DNA from: Paenibacillus sp. HB172176
GTDB taxonomy: Bacteria > Bacillota > Bacilli > Paenibacillales > Paenibacillaceae
Length of the DNA stretch: 64,000 bases
Assembly: GCF_011947265.1 (NCBI RefSeq)
Contig: NZ_JAATHD010000004.1
Location: 402,963-466,962 of the forward strand
Direction: 5' to 3'
Shown here piece by piece: positions 1 through 9,177 of this stretch. A program made the position numbers and the translations under genes. Position 1 is the first letter of the stretch; each line of letters starts with the position of its first letter. The notes under the pieces are model-generated. The model saw only the letters and a program-made list of their open reading frames with translations, was not told where the DNA came from and searched no databases.

Positions 1-2
1 TC

Positions 3-728
3 CGCGAGAACGATCATTACTTGATTTCGCGGCCGGAAGGCATGAACGATTGGCTTCTTCTCTACACGATAGACGGAGAAGGGTATTTCCACACGCCAGC
101 AGGGGAGAGAAGCTGCGGAGAGGGGGATATGGCGCTGCTCCGCAAAGGAACGCCGCATTCCTATGGCACGAAGCAAGGGAGAACTTGGCATTTCATGTGG
201 GCGCATTTCGAGGCTTTGCCGGAGGTTGGGCTGCTGCCGGTCGAGGAGGTGCTGATTTGCCCCGTCGCATCGAGCTCGGTGCAGCGCCAGCTTGCGAGAA
301 TGTTCCGCTCGCTGCTGCAGTACTCCAGAGATCGCAGCAGGCTATGGCAGGAGCTCTGCGAGAATCAGCTCAGCGGAATGCTGCTTATTATGGCGGAGCA
401 TTTGACAGAGGGGATGGATCCGCGCGTCAGTCAGGTAATGCGGCTGCTGTCTTCCCGCATGCAGGAGCAATTGTCTCTGGAAGAGCTGGCGGAAGATGCG
501 GGATTATCCGTTTCGAGGCTCTCGCATCTTTTCAAGCAAGAGACGGGAAGCTCCATTCTCGACACCTTGAATGGCATGCGGCTGGATCAGGCAGCAATGC
601 TGATGACCCATGCTGGACGAACGGCCACCGAAGCGGCATTTGATGTCGGCTTTCAGAGCTATAATCACTTCGCGGCGTTGTTTCGCAGACGGTTCAATCG
701 CAGCCCGAGCCGATATCGGGACGGCTAG
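3..728 (+). CDS. AraC-family transcriptional regulator, 5' end outside window
   Basis: The reading frame is open from the left edge, so the true start lies upstream of the window. The visible part begins in a cupin-like ligand-sensing domain (short beta segments with the GDMALLRKGTPH stretch). It ends in a two-helix-turn-helix AraC domain of about 100 residues (LSLEELAEDAGLSVSRLSHLFKQETG, then the second helix around FQSYNHFAALFRRRF and the typical SPSRYR end). Such proteins usually sense a sugar and activate a neighbouring catabolic gene; the target is probably upstream of the window. A hairpin terminator follows at once. Confidence 0.9.
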   Translation, partial: RENDHYLISRPEGMNDWLLLYTIDGEGYFHTPAGERSCGEGDMALLRKGTPHSYGTKQGRTWHFMWAHFEALPEVGLLPVEEVLICPVASSSVQRQLARMFRSLLQYSRDRSRLWQELCENQLSGMLLIMAEHLTEGMDPRVSQVMRLLSSRMQEQLSLEELAEDAGLSVSRLSHLFKQETGSSILDTLNGMRLDQAAMLMTHAGRTATEAAFDVGFQSYNHFAALFRRRFNRSPSRYRDG

Positions 729-730
729 CG

Positions 731-778
731 AAACAGGCTGCCTCCCGCTCAGAAAGAACGGGAGACAGCCTGTTTTCG
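731..778. terminator. Bidirectional hairpin terminator
   Basis: Arms AACAGGCTGCCTCCCG and CGGGAGACAGCCTGTT enclose an 11-base loop and are followed by T residues; A residues precede the first arm. It separates two convergent genes and can serve both. Confidence 0.8.
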
Positions 779-793
779 GGAATATTGCGACCA

Positions 794-2755
794 TTAGAAC
801 CAATAATCGCCGTCCGGGTAAAGCTCAATTTCAAGCTCATCATTCGGCTGGTCTTTGCTGATGGAAGCATACGCATAAGTGATATCGTCGTACACGATAT
901 AGATGCCGCACTGCTCAATTCCCTCAATGGCCTCCCAATGATGCTGTGCATAATTGTTCATAAAGACCTCTTGCTGCTCTTCGGTCCAGGATTGGAATTC
1001 TGCCAGATCCTCCTCTGAATCGAGATAAATGCCTAGTGAAGCTTCATCCGCATTTTCGTCAGATCCGTCATCATAGTAATTCGCATAGAAGTCGAAGGTG
1101 GCTCGCCTTGTAAGCTCCTTCTGAATCCATTCGTTGGTTTGGAGGGTAGCCTCATGGTTCAAATCCGGCTTATCATCCGTGAAATATCCTGCATAGAGCA
1201 GCTCTCCGTCGGCGGAAATCATTAAACCGAGACCGTCGGCTAATGATTGGTAGACTTGTCCGATATATAACCCTCCATCAGGCATATAAACAATGGCCAG
1301 GCCAGTTATGGAATACGGATCCAGCTTTCCTCGCATAGCCAATTCTCCCGTTACGGAATAATAGGTACCGTAGCCGCCGGGCAAATCATTGGCGAACATG
1401 CCGTCATAGACGAGGATGCCGTCCACATACAGCTTTCCCTGCGTCTTCTCATCATAGTACCATTGTCCGTCATAGACCAACTCGTTTTGATAGTAAAGCC
1501 TTCCTTGGCCGATAAAATAGGTAGATTCCATATCGCCGTTGTAACGGAAGTCGCCGTAGAAATAGTTTCCTCTGCCGGTCATATCGTTATCCTTGAACGT
1601 ACCTGAATAAACGAGCGTGCCATCGGTAGCGTAGGCTTTTCCAACGCCTTCCTTCAAGCCCTTGCTGTATGAGCCGAAATGATAGCTGCCGTCATCGTAG
1701 ACGGTTTTGCCAATTCCATCAAAGCGGTTATTTTTGAAATCTCCCTCATAATACGCGCTGGGATCATTAAGATCATACAGCGTTCCTTTCCCGTCAAGCA
1801 GACCGTTCTTCACTTGACCTTCGTAGAGAACTTCGTCGCGGTAAAGCCATTTGCCGGTTCCGTTCGGCACACCGTCGGTCATTTCGCCTTTATAAATGGT
1901 GTCATTCGCAAACAAGGCGTCAAAGCTTTGGGACATAAAGGTTGAAGCGATGTCGATTCTGCGATTTTCTCCATCCCACACGACGCTGCGGCCCGTTGCT
2001 TCTCCTATGAATCGGAGAGGAATCATCGTGTTATCTTGAAGGAGTGCAGGAGCCTGCAGAAGCTCGATATCTTGTCCGCTGACGACTGCCTTCTTGCTGT
2101 CAATGACAAGCTGGATGAGCAGTTTTTCCTTCGTTCCGGTTACCGTGCGGGTCTCGTTGTCCCAGTCCACCTCGAGGCCGAAGCTCTCGAACAGCGGGCG
2201 GAATTGCACCATGGTCGTTCCGTTCACCAGCACGGGGTCAATCGTGAAAGCAATCGGCTCGTAGTCTACATATACCTGAATAGGCGAGAGTGTTTCCGGG
2301 ACAGGATTGGTATACAGAATTCGAACGCCTTTGGATTTCAGCTCGGCAATAACCGCCTTATTCTCCTTGCTCAGATTGTTCTCCTCAACAGACAGCACCT
2401 TTATGAAAATCAGCTTTGTCAACGGAGATAAGTCCAAATCCGAGTGCGCTTCTACATACAATTGTTCAAGAAACGGGGCTTCAGTCAGAAAATCCAACGA
2501 GTGAACGTCCATATCTTTGCTGATTGTTAATGTTGTTAACAGGGAGAGCTCCGCACCTGTTATTTCCGTGTTATCATAGAGCGCCAGTTCCTTCCTGACT
2601 TCCTTCTCTACATCCGGTTCAAGCTCTTCATCCAGTTTAAGCAGCTCATCGATTGGTGCTGCTTCAGCGGTATTCCACTCTGCAGGACCGGTCCACATCA
2701 GCATGCCGGTCAGGATAATCAGGCATACAAGGGTGTTGCTCATCTTTCTTGTCAT
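794..2755 (-). CDS. Secreted protein with leucine-rich, copper-amine-oxidase-N-like and MORN repeat regions
   Basis: About 653 residues. The start at 2755 is preferred over an in-frame ATG further upstream because GGAAGGTGG sits just before it and a hydrophobic signal peptide (TLVCLIILTGMLMW) follows directly. After the signal come a short leucine-rich stretch (residues about 60-140) and a domain resembling the copper amine oxidase N-terminal stalk found in many Paenibacillus surface proteins (about 155-270, with TMVQFRPLFESFGLEVDW and MIPLRFIGEATG). At least eight MORN-type repeats follow (YEG/YKG...G.G pattern, about 290-520), then an acidic C-terminus. The stalk domain alone carries no catalytic copper site. 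The function is unknown; an envelope or scaffold role is an inference. Confidence 0.85.
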   Translation of the reverse strand: MTRKMSNTLVCLIILTGMLMWTGPAEWNTAEAAPIDELLKLDEELEPDVEKEVRKELALYDNTEITGAELSLLTTLTISKDMDVHSLDFLTEAPFLEQLYVEAHSDLDLSPLTKLIFIKVLSVEENNLSKENKAVIAELKSKGVRILYTNPVPETLSPIQVYVDYEPIAFTIDPVLVNGTTMVQFRPLFESFGLEVDWDNETRTVTGTKEKLLIQLVIDSKKAVVSGQDIELLQAPALLQDNTMIPLRFIGEATGRSVVWDGENRRIDIASTFMSQSFDALFANDTIYKGEMTDGVPNGTGKWLYRDEVLYEGQVKNGLLDGKGTLYDLNDPSAYYEGDFKNNRFDGIGKTVYDDGSYHFGSYSKGLKEGVGKAYATDGTLVYSGTFKDNDMTGRGNYFYGDFRYNGDMESTYFIGQGRLYYQNELVYDGQWYYDEKTQGKLYVDGILVYDGMFANDLPGGYGTYYSVTGELAMRGKLDPYSITGLAIVYMPDGGLYIGQVYQSLADGLGLMISADGELLYAGYFTDDKPDLNHEATLQTNEWIQKELTRRATFDFYANYYDDGSDENADEASLGIYLDSEEDLAEFQSWTEEQQEVFMNNYAQHHWEAIEGIEQCGIYIVYDDITYAYASISKDQPNDELEIELYPDGDYWF

Positions 2756-2939
2756 CAAAAAGGTTCCACCTTCCACATCATAATGAATAATTTCCAAATG
2801 ATAGGTATACGACGTCCGGAGGCGGATATCCTTCTTTATATTTGTAAATAGGGCTGTATTCTTTATAATGAGGAAAGCATGATGAAATTTGCACATTTGC
2901 ACAGAAATAGGAACGAATTTATGAAGGGAGCAGGATGGA

Positions 2940-3257
2940 ATGGAGCATGTATCGTTTGTACTGAAAATTGATCAGCAAGAGATGGAGGAATACAAGCGGC
3001 GCCATAACCGCGTCGATCCGGAGTTGGAGGAACAGTTCGAGGCGGCGGGCATTCACCGCTATCATATCTTCCTGCATGAAGGAACGCTGTTTGCTTACAT
3101 GGAAGTAGAGAATTTCGAACAGGCGATGAAGCATCTGGCGGATCATCCCGCGAACCTGAAGTGGCAAGCGTTCATGTCGGACATGCTGCAGGCATGGGAG
3201 GACGGCTCGATGCAGAAGCAAATTCCGGAGATGTATCGGTTCGAGCGAAAAGGATAG
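2940..3257 (+). CDS. rhaM: L-rhamnose mutarotase
   Basis: 105 residues, the full length of the RhaM family. It interconverts the alpha and beta anomers of L-rhamnose so that rhamnose isomerase receives the right form. Family hallmarks seen are the N-terminal VLKID and the HNRVDPE segment, a central IHRYHIFLHEGTLFAYMEV core with the catalytic-type His and Tyr, and LKWQAFMSDMLQ near the end. No other rhamnose gene is in the window, so it stands alone beside surface and regulator genes. The upstream GAAGGGAGCAGG provides the ribosome site. Confidence 0.9.
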   Translation: MEHVSFVLKIDQQEMEEYKRRHNRVDPELEEQFEAAGIHRYHIFLHEGTLFAYMEVENFEQAMKHLADHPANLKWQAFMSDMLQAWEDGSMQKQIPEMYRFERKG

Positions 3258-3279
3258 AAGCGCTTGGCATGCGCGATAG

Positions 3280-3328
3280 AGAGGGCTGTCCGGTACAGTG
3301 AGTGGGGTTGCTTGCCGGACAGTCCTCT
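3280..3328 (+). terminator. Hairpin after rhaM
   Basis: AGAGGGCTGTCCGG and CCGGACAGTCCTCT form a strong stem around a 21-base loop just after rhaM. The T-run is poor, so its use as a terminator is likely rather than certain. Confidence 0.5.
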
Positions 3329-3330
3329 AT

Positions 3331-3521
3331 TGCAACGCTGGTGAACAGCGTTGTGAGCCGTGCAACCGCGGGGCCTGCAGCGCTGAAAATCAGCGCTGGA
3401 AGGCGAGAAGCGGCGCAAGCCCGTGCTGCAGCGCTGGGGGGCGAGATGCGTGCAGAGTTACTTTTTACACTTGCAGCAGCCAATTCGCAACTTTTCAGCT
3501 GTGCAGATTTGCTTTTTACAT
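3331..3521. repeat. 51-bp-period intergenic repeat array (family F5)
   Basis: Direct copies beginning CTGCAGCGCTG occur at 3375 and 3426 (51 bp apart). Inverted copies containing CTTTTTACA occur at 3461 and 3512 (51 bp apart). A further perfect hairpin CAACGCTG-GTGAA-CAGCGTTG lies at 3332-3352. The same family occurs near 20.7, 45.0 and 47.2 kb. The last inverted copy abuts the stop codon of the next gene. Confidence 0.75.
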
Positions 3522-4499
3522 TTAAGCGTCAGCTGAGGCAGCAGAGTCGGCCGATGTTCCGGCTCCTCCAGCGGCTCCTCCGTCCGCGCCGCCCGCGTCA
3601 GCATCCGAGGCACCCGCCGGCTTGCGGACTCCCGGCTTCCGGCCATGCCCGCCAAGTCCTTGCTTGAACTCGCCGTTCACGAAGGCGGTCAAGCCAGCCT
3701 CCGCGCGCTGCAGCTTCTGATCGAATTGCTCTTGCGTAATCGTGCCCGCATTTAATTGCTCGGTCAGCTTCTCCTTCACATCTTCGAGTCCGGCTGCGAT
3801 AACAGCATCAACGTCGACGCCTTTCTCGGCCGCAATATCCGCGACGGCTTTGCCGGCTGCAAGCTCTGTCGTCAGCTCCTCAGCTGTTATGCCCAATGCG
3901 GCTGTTATGGCTTCCAGGCCGACGCCCAGCTTGCCGCCGGAGCCTGGTATTCCCGCGTTCGGGCCTTTCAGCCCTCCTTTGCCTGAACCTGTCGCAACGT
4001 CAGCGCTGTCCGCCTTGTCATGAATCCGCTGCGCGTTGTTCACCAGCTTGTCGATTCCGTTCGTGGCCTGATCGAGCAGCTTGTCATACTGCTCCTGTGT
4101 AATAGCTCCGGAAGCCAGCTTCTCATCCAGCTTGGCTTTCACGGCAGCGACGCCTGCATCGATAACGGTCTGCACGTCAATGCCCTTCTCCGCAGCAATA
4201 TCCGCAATCGTCTTGCCTTCCTTCAGAGCTGCTTTCAATTCCTCGCCGGTAATGCCGAGCGTGTCGAGCAGGACGCCGTCCTCGGATCTCAGCATCGGCG
4301 AACCGTCATGCCTGCCTCTCCGCTTGCCAATCCCGTCATTCCAGTTCCTGCCGTCCTTCAACTCGAGCTTGCTTCCTCCGTCCGTATCCCCGGCAGCCGC
4401 ATTCGCTTGTCCTCCGGACCACAGTGCGCCGCCGCCCAATGCCAGAGACAACGCGATGGAACAGGCAATTACCGTTTTCGCAGGTTTACTTTTGATCAT
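3522..4499 (-). CDS. Secreted protein with two copies of a helical domain
   Basis: 325 residues. The start is backed by AAGGAGGAG eight bases upstream and by a signal peptide (VIACSIALSLALGGGALW, residues about 10-30). Two homologous blocks of about 75 residues follow (roughly 82-157 and 198-273). Each reads LGIT.EEL...L..GK..ADIAAEKG.DV..VI.AG...VK.KL, then ITQEQ(Y/F)D. The C-terminus is Gly/Ala/Ser-rich and disordered. The repeats suggest small helical modules with a GKxxADIA turn. No catalytic motif is visible and I do not recognise a named function; a cell-wall or calcium-independent spacer protein is possible. It is divergent from the yesN gene at 4671. Confidence 0.8.
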   Translation of the reverse strand: MIKSKPAKTVIACSIALSLALGGGALWSGGQANAAAGDTDGGSKLELKDGRNWNDGIGKRRGRHDGSPMLRSEDGVLLDTLGITGEELKAALKEGKTIADIAAEKGIDVQTVIDAGVAAVKAKLDEKLASGAITQEQYDKLLDQATNGIDKLVNNAQRIHDKADSADVATGSGKGGLKGPNAGIPGSGGKLGVGLEAITAALGITAEELTTELAAGKAVADIAAEKGVDVDAVIAAGLEDVKEKLTEQLNAGTITQEQFDQKLQRAEAGLTAFVNGEFKQGLGGHGRKPGVRKPAGASDADAGGADGGAAGGAGTSADSAASADA

Positions 4500-4670
4500 T
4501 CGTTCTCCTCCTTTTCACAGGTATGGGATATTACCTTACCCATCATAGACAACCACCCTTAATTTCCCTTTAAAACAATCTGAAAAAATCCTTAATTTAA
4601 TCTAAATTTTTTTGGATGCTATAATGATTCTAATCAAGTCGGGAGATGGACATTAGAGGGAGGGCGCGAA

Positions 4671-6275
4671 ATGAGAAGAAAGGTCGTGCTCGCGGATGAC
4701 GAGCCGCTTATCGTGAAGGGTCTCAGCAAGCTGATTCCATGGAATGACTATGAGCTTGACCTCGTTGCCTTCGCATATGACGGCAAGGAGCTGCTGGACG
4801 CCATTGCGCAGCATCAGCCGGATATCGTGGTCAGCGACATTAGCATGCCGCATTTTACGGGTATCGACATGATTAAGGAGATGAAGCGGCTGGAGCTTCC
4901 CGTGAAGGTTATCTTCATCAGCGCTTACCAGGAATTCTCTTATGCCAAGGATGCCGTGGCCTACGGCGCGGTGGATTACCTTGTGAAGCCGGTCAACAAG
5001 AGCGAGCTGGAGGAGGTTGTCCGCAAGGCGATCTCTTTGCTGCAAGAGGAGGACGAGGAAGGCAAACGGAGACATAAGCTCGAGCAGCTTGAGCGCAAAG
5101 CCGGCGAAGACGAAATCGGAAGCTGGCTTAAGCAACTGACGGAGGGCACCCTGTCGCTTCATTCCGACGCCTATCAGACGCTGCAAGAGATGATGGCCGG
5201 GGAGCTTCGGACGGTAAGCGTCATTCAGGTCGATCCGAAGGGCAATGATCACGAGCGGTGGCCCGCGCAGACGCGCAAGCTCGTAGAATTCGCTATTCAT
5301 AATGTTGTGCAGGAGAGCTTGCTTGCTTATGGAGCCGGTTATTTGTTTCTGAAAAATGGCAACTACACGGTTGTTCTGGATCATGACGAGCCCGATATGC
5401 CCAAGCTGCTGGCGGATACGCTGATCCGCAACATCGACGGCTTCCTGAAGCTGAAGGTATCGATCGGCATCGGCGGCTCAAAGCGGGAGCTGACCCAGCT
5501 TAAGACCTCCTGCGAGGAAGCGGAGTATGCGCTTGGAATGACTTATTTCTACGGCATGAACCGGACGCTTTCCTATCGGCTGCCCGAGCAGAGGAAGGAC
5601 AGCGAGCATAAGCTGTTTGCCCTGCAGCTTGATATGATCAAGGCGATGATCGGGCAACAATGGGAGACTGTGCTGGCAAAGCTGGAAGAACTGATGACGG
5701 TGATCGAGTCGGCGACGATCGGGAACCGCAAGCTGGCGGTCTCCGCTGCATTCTCGTCGATTCTGCACATCGCGCAGGAGGTGAAGAAATCCGGCGCGAA
5801 CCTCCCCGAAGGGGGCTTCGATATTCAGCATTTGCAAAGCCGATTGGAGCAATACGACAGCTATGTCGAGCTTTCCGAAGGCGTGCGGGAGATATTGCAG
5901 GAGCTGTACGACCGGATAGATGATCGATCGGGCAGCAAGGAGAAGACCTTGATCGCGAAGCTGGTCGCCTATATCGACGAGCACTACAGAGAGGATATTT
6001 CGCTGGAGTCTGTCGCGGCGATCGCTTTCATGAATCCCTATTATTTCAGCAGCTTCTTCAAGAAGCATATGAAGCAGAACTTCAAGCAATACGTGACCGA
6101 TCTGCGGATGAAGCATGCGATTAAGCTGCTTGCGAGCACCGACATGATGGTGTATGAAATCGCGGAGGAGGTCGGCTACAAGAACGCGCGTCATTTCAGC
6201 GATATGTTGCCAGACTCGAGTGGACGGAAGACGGCTGGCTGCGGTTGGCGTCAGGCGGCAAGCGGCCGCCTCTAA
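4671..6275 (+). CDS. yesN: YesN-type response regulator with truncated AraC DNA-binding domain
   Basis: The receiver domain (residues 1-120) carries the acidic pocket ADDE, the phosphoacceptor Asp56 in VVSDISMP and the conserved Lys in YLVKPV. A long middle region follows, then an AraC helix-turn-helix starting near residue 430. The second helix should continue as an FKK..G.SP..YR-type end, but after HFSDM (about residue 512) the sequence changes to an unrelated tail of 23 residues. That tail is a shifted reading of a GH43 gene. About 15-25 residues of the DNA-binding domain are therefore missing, and activity is doubtful. It would pair with the YesM kinase at 7233. The break is either a real deletion or an assembly join. 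Confidence 0.85.
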   Translation: MRRKVVLADDEPLIVKGLSKLIPWNDYELDLVAFAYDGKELLDAIAQHQPDIVVSDISMPHFTGIDMIKEMKRLELPVKVIFISAYQEFSYAKDAVAYGAVDYLVKPVNKSELEEVVRKAISLLQEEDEEGKRRHKLEQLERKAGEDEIGSWLKQLTEGTLSLHSDAYQTLQEMMAGELRTVSVIQVDPKGNDHERWPAQTRKLVEFAIHNVVQESLLAYGAGYLFLKNGNYTVVLDHDEPDMPKLLADTLIRNIDGFLKLKVSIGIGGSKRELTQLKTSCEEAEYALGMTYFYGMNRTLSYRLPEQRKDSEHKLFALQLDMIKAMIGQQWETVLAKLEELMTVIESATIGNRKLAVSAAFSSILHIAQEVKKSGANLPEGGFDIQHLQSRLEQYDSYVELSEGVREILQELYDRIDDRSGSKEKTLIAKLVAYIDEHYREDISLESVAAIAFMNPYYFSSFFKKHMKQNFKQYVTDLRMKHAIKLLASTDMMVYEIAEEVGYKNARHFSDMLPDSSGRKTAGCGWRQAASGRL

Positions 6276-6949
6276 TTGAAGAAGGGCCAAATCTGCCGCC
6301 GCATCCCTTCCCGGCTGAATCGGCTGAGGATCATTTCGACGAACCACAGTTGGGCGGCCAGTATTTCTCGCTCCGAGTTCCTGCAAGCGAAGAATGGATG
6401 AGTCTGACGGAGCGTCCGGGATTTCTGCGGCTTCGCGGCCGGGAGTCGCTGAACTCCTGGTTCGATCAGAGCCTGATCGCCAGAAGGCTCCAGCATTATG
6501 AATGCGAAGCGGAGACCTGCGTGGAGTTCGAGCCGCTGCATTTTAACCAGATGGCGGGCTTGGCGCTGTATTATGACGAAGCTGATCATTTCTATCTGTA
6601 TGTCAGCAGGGATGAGGACAAGGGCAAGCAGATTGCGCTTTCGGTAACGAAGCAGGGGCAGTACGGCGAGCCCGAAGGAGCCGCATTGTCGGCGGAGGGC
6701 TGGGATCGTTGTTATTTGAAGGCGACGATTCGTTACGACGAGGTTCAGTTCAGCGCATCCCCTGACGGTGCGGATTGGCAGCCTGTCGGTCCGGCGCTGG
6801 ATCTTGGCCAGCTATCCGACGAATATGAGGGCAAGCTGGGCTTCACCGGCACCTTGATTGGCCTCTGCGCGCAGGATTTGTCCGGCACGGGACTGCATGC
6901 CGATTTTGATTATTTCAACTATGCGAGTGCGGATGCGGGGGTCGAATAG
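6206..6949 (+). pseudogene. 3' remnant of a GH43 beta-xylosidase gene
   Basis: In the frame of 6206-6949 the peptide reads ARLEWTEDGWLRLASGG, then PNLPPHPFPAE, W.SLTERPGFLRLRGRESLN, SLIARR and MAGLALYYD. This is the C-terminal beta-sandwich of GH43 xylan 1,4-beta-xylosidases. The five-bladed catalytic propeller (about 300 residues) is absent. The upstream boundary, near 6203-6210, coincides with the place where the yesN coding sequence stops matching its family. There is no ribosome site before any candidate start, so I regard it as a non-functional relic left by a deletion that removed the end of yesN and the start of this gene. Confidence 0.85.
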
Positions 6950-6967
6950 GCAAGAGAAATATGCTTT

Positions 6968-7014
6968 CCGGCAGACAGCGGCGACATGCTGTTTGCCGGG
7001 AGGTGTATTTTTGT
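6968..7014 (+). terminator. Terminator after GH43 remnant
   Basis: CCGGCAGACAGC and GCTGTTTGCCGG form a 12-bp stem followed by GAGGTGTATTTTTG. It is retained from the original GH43 gene. Confidence 0.7.
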
Positions 7015-7232
7015 TTTGAAGCAATATGAGGCCATGGAGAGAGTTAGTGAGATTAGTGAGAGCGGGGAAGTGTAAAATATAAGGGTGAAAATCCTGTTTA
7101 TCGCATGAATCTGAGCAGACGAGATGAATATAAGGGAATTATTCCAGTATATTACCGCGAGCTTGTTTGATATACACTCTGAACAAGGTATGATGGACAA
7201 AAGCAAGCACACAGAGAAACGGGGGGATCGCA

Positions 7233-9035
7233 ATGGCATTCCTGCGCAGCTGGCGCAACAGCATATTCGTTAAATTTTCCGCGGCGTTCCTGTTGGTCGG
7301 GCTGATTCCGTTAATCGCGCTCAGCATCTTCTCCTTGCAGGCGTTCACAGGCCATGTGCAGCAATTCACCGTGAATAATCTGAAGCAGATGTCGCTCTAC
7401 ATGAGCTACAACGTGAACAACTTCATCTCGGATTACGACGATATTACGAGGCTGATGTACACGGGAAGATACGAAGGCTATTCGCAGAGCTTGTCCGTGA
7501 ATCAGACGCAGAACGTGAACGAGTACGGACAGATCAATGACGCGCCGATAGACGGATTTCTGAAAACAGTTCTATACAGCGACAAGCAAATCCGCAGCGT
7601 CTACTTTGTTCGCGCCATGGACGGCAAGCTGTATACGCAGACCCGCCAGAGCAAGCCGCTTCGGGCGGATCAACTGCCCCTTGAGGAATGGTCGAGGCCG
7701 CTTGCCGAGAACCCGAACTATCTCTCGATCTATCCGACCCATGATGAGAGCTATTACACCAATTCCAACTACCGCGTCATTACCTTCGGACGCAATCTCA
7801 TTGATATTTCCGGCAAGCTGACGGCGGAGCCGAAGGTGGTCGGCAGCTTGTTCATCGATGTGGACGCGGGAGCGCTCGACGCCTTCTTCCGCGAGCTGAA
7901 TTTGGGCGAGTCGGATCAGCTCTACGTGCTGGATGGCGAGAATAAGGTGTATTACAGCCAGAGCAGCAGCTCGAAAGCGGGTAAGAATCCCGACTTCGAG
8001 CATTTCGACACGGGCAATTTCCTCGTGCTTAGTGAGGAGGTTCCCAATCTGAAAGGCAGAGTGCTGATGCTCGTCTCGAAGGAAAATCTGTATCAGCAGC
8101 TCACCTCCACCCGATTCGCCGTTTACATTGCAATCATTATCTGTGCGGCGGTGCTGCTTGCGATGGGTATCTGGTTCTCGAAACGGCTTGGCTCGCCGAT
8201 CCGCAATGTGCTGCAGCATATGAACAAGGTTGAGATGGGCAATCTCGATACGCCGATTACAAGCTACGGCAAGGATGAGATGGGCAGGCTCGCGTTCGGC
8301 TTTAATCGAATGCTCGATCGGTTGAAGATTTTCATCAATGAGGCCTATGTGGCGGAGATCAAGCAGAAGCAGGCGGAGCTTAACGCGCTGAAGAGCCAGA
8401 TTCGTCCGCATTATCTCTACAATACGCTGGAAGTCATAAGGATGAACGCGGTCTATAATGACGACGGCGAGGTTGCGGAGATGATTCGTTCCTTATCCAA
8501 TCAATTGAAATACGTCATTGATTACGGAGAGGATTGGGTAACGCTGCAGAAGGAGCTTGCCCATCTCGAGGATTATTTCTACATTATTCGGGTCAGGTTC
8601 GAAAATCGCATCGACCTCAAAGTCAATATAGCGCATGATATCGATTTGGATTGGCAGATTCTCAAGCTGTCGCTGCAGCCGATCGTGGAGAATGCGATTC
8701 AGCACGGCATTCGGCCCAAAGGCAGCAAGGGGAGCGTGCTTGTGACCGTCGAGAGCTTGAAAGGGAAGCTCGCGATTACCGTGTACGACGACGGTGTCGG
8801 AATCGAGACGGAGCGATTGCGGCGCTTGAAGCAAGCGCTGGATGAACCGGCGGCGCCCAGCAAGAATGTCGGAATGAAGAATGTGCATGACCGCATCAAA
8901 TCGATGTGCGGCGACGACTATGGCCTGGAGCTTAGCAGCAAGCAGCATGTCGGCACCTCGATCAGGCTATGGCTGCCCGTCAAGGATGCGGCGACCAAAG
9001 CCGTCATCGAGAAGGAGGGTCCCCCTCAAAGCTGA
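7233..9035 (+). CDS. yesM: YesM-type sensor histidine kinase
   Basis: 600 residues, the normal length for the family. The first membrane segment (about residues 14-36) is followed by an extracellular sensing domain of about 250 residues, a second membrane segment (about 287-308, YIAIIICAAVLLAMGIW) and a HAMP linker. The His_kinase domain has the phosphoacceptor His393 in RPHYLYNTLE, and the HATPase domain has PIVENAIQHGI and DDGVGIE. It senses an extracellular sugar signal and phosphorylates a YesN regulator. The natural partner is the truncated regulator at 4671. An ABC importer begins 140 bp downstream and is the probable target. Confidence 0.93.
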   Translation: MAFLRSWRNSIFVKFSAAFLLVGLIPLIALSIFSLQAFTGHVQQFTVNNLKQMSLYMSYNVNNFISDYDDITRLMYTGRYEGYSQSLSVNQTQNVNEYGQINDAPIDGFLKTVLYSDKQIRSVYFVRAMDGKLYTQTRQSKPLRADQLPLEEWSRPLAENPNYLSIYPTHDESYYTNSNYRVITFGRNLIDISGKLTAEPKVVGSLFIDVDAGALDAFFRELNLGESDQLYVLDGENKVYYSQSSSSKAGKNPDFEHFDTGNFLVLSEEVPNLKGRVLMLVSKENLYQQLTSTRFAVYIAIIICAAVLLAMGIWFSKRLGSPIRNVLQHMNKVEMGNLDTPITSYGKDEMGRLAFGFNRMLDRLKIFINEAYVAEIKQKQAELNALKSQIRPHYLYNTLEVIRMNAVYNDDGEVAEMIRSLSNQLKYVIDYGEDWVTLQKELAHLEDYFYIIRVRFENRIDLKVNIAHDIDLDWQILKLSLQPIVENAIQHGIRPKGSKGSVLVTVESLKGKLAITVYDDGVGIETERLRRLKQALDEPAAPSKNVGMKNVHDRIKSMCGDDYGLELSSKQHVGTSIRLWLPVKDAATKAVIEKEGPPQS

Positions 9036-9177
9036 AGCAGCGCTCGAAACATCTTAAATTCCCCGCACATGAGGCTTAAAAAACTTCATTCAATGAATCT
9101 GTAAGCGGTGTTACTCTTAGATCAAGGAACAAGCACAACCATTCAAAGCGCAGAACGAAAAGGGAGGCTTACAGAAA

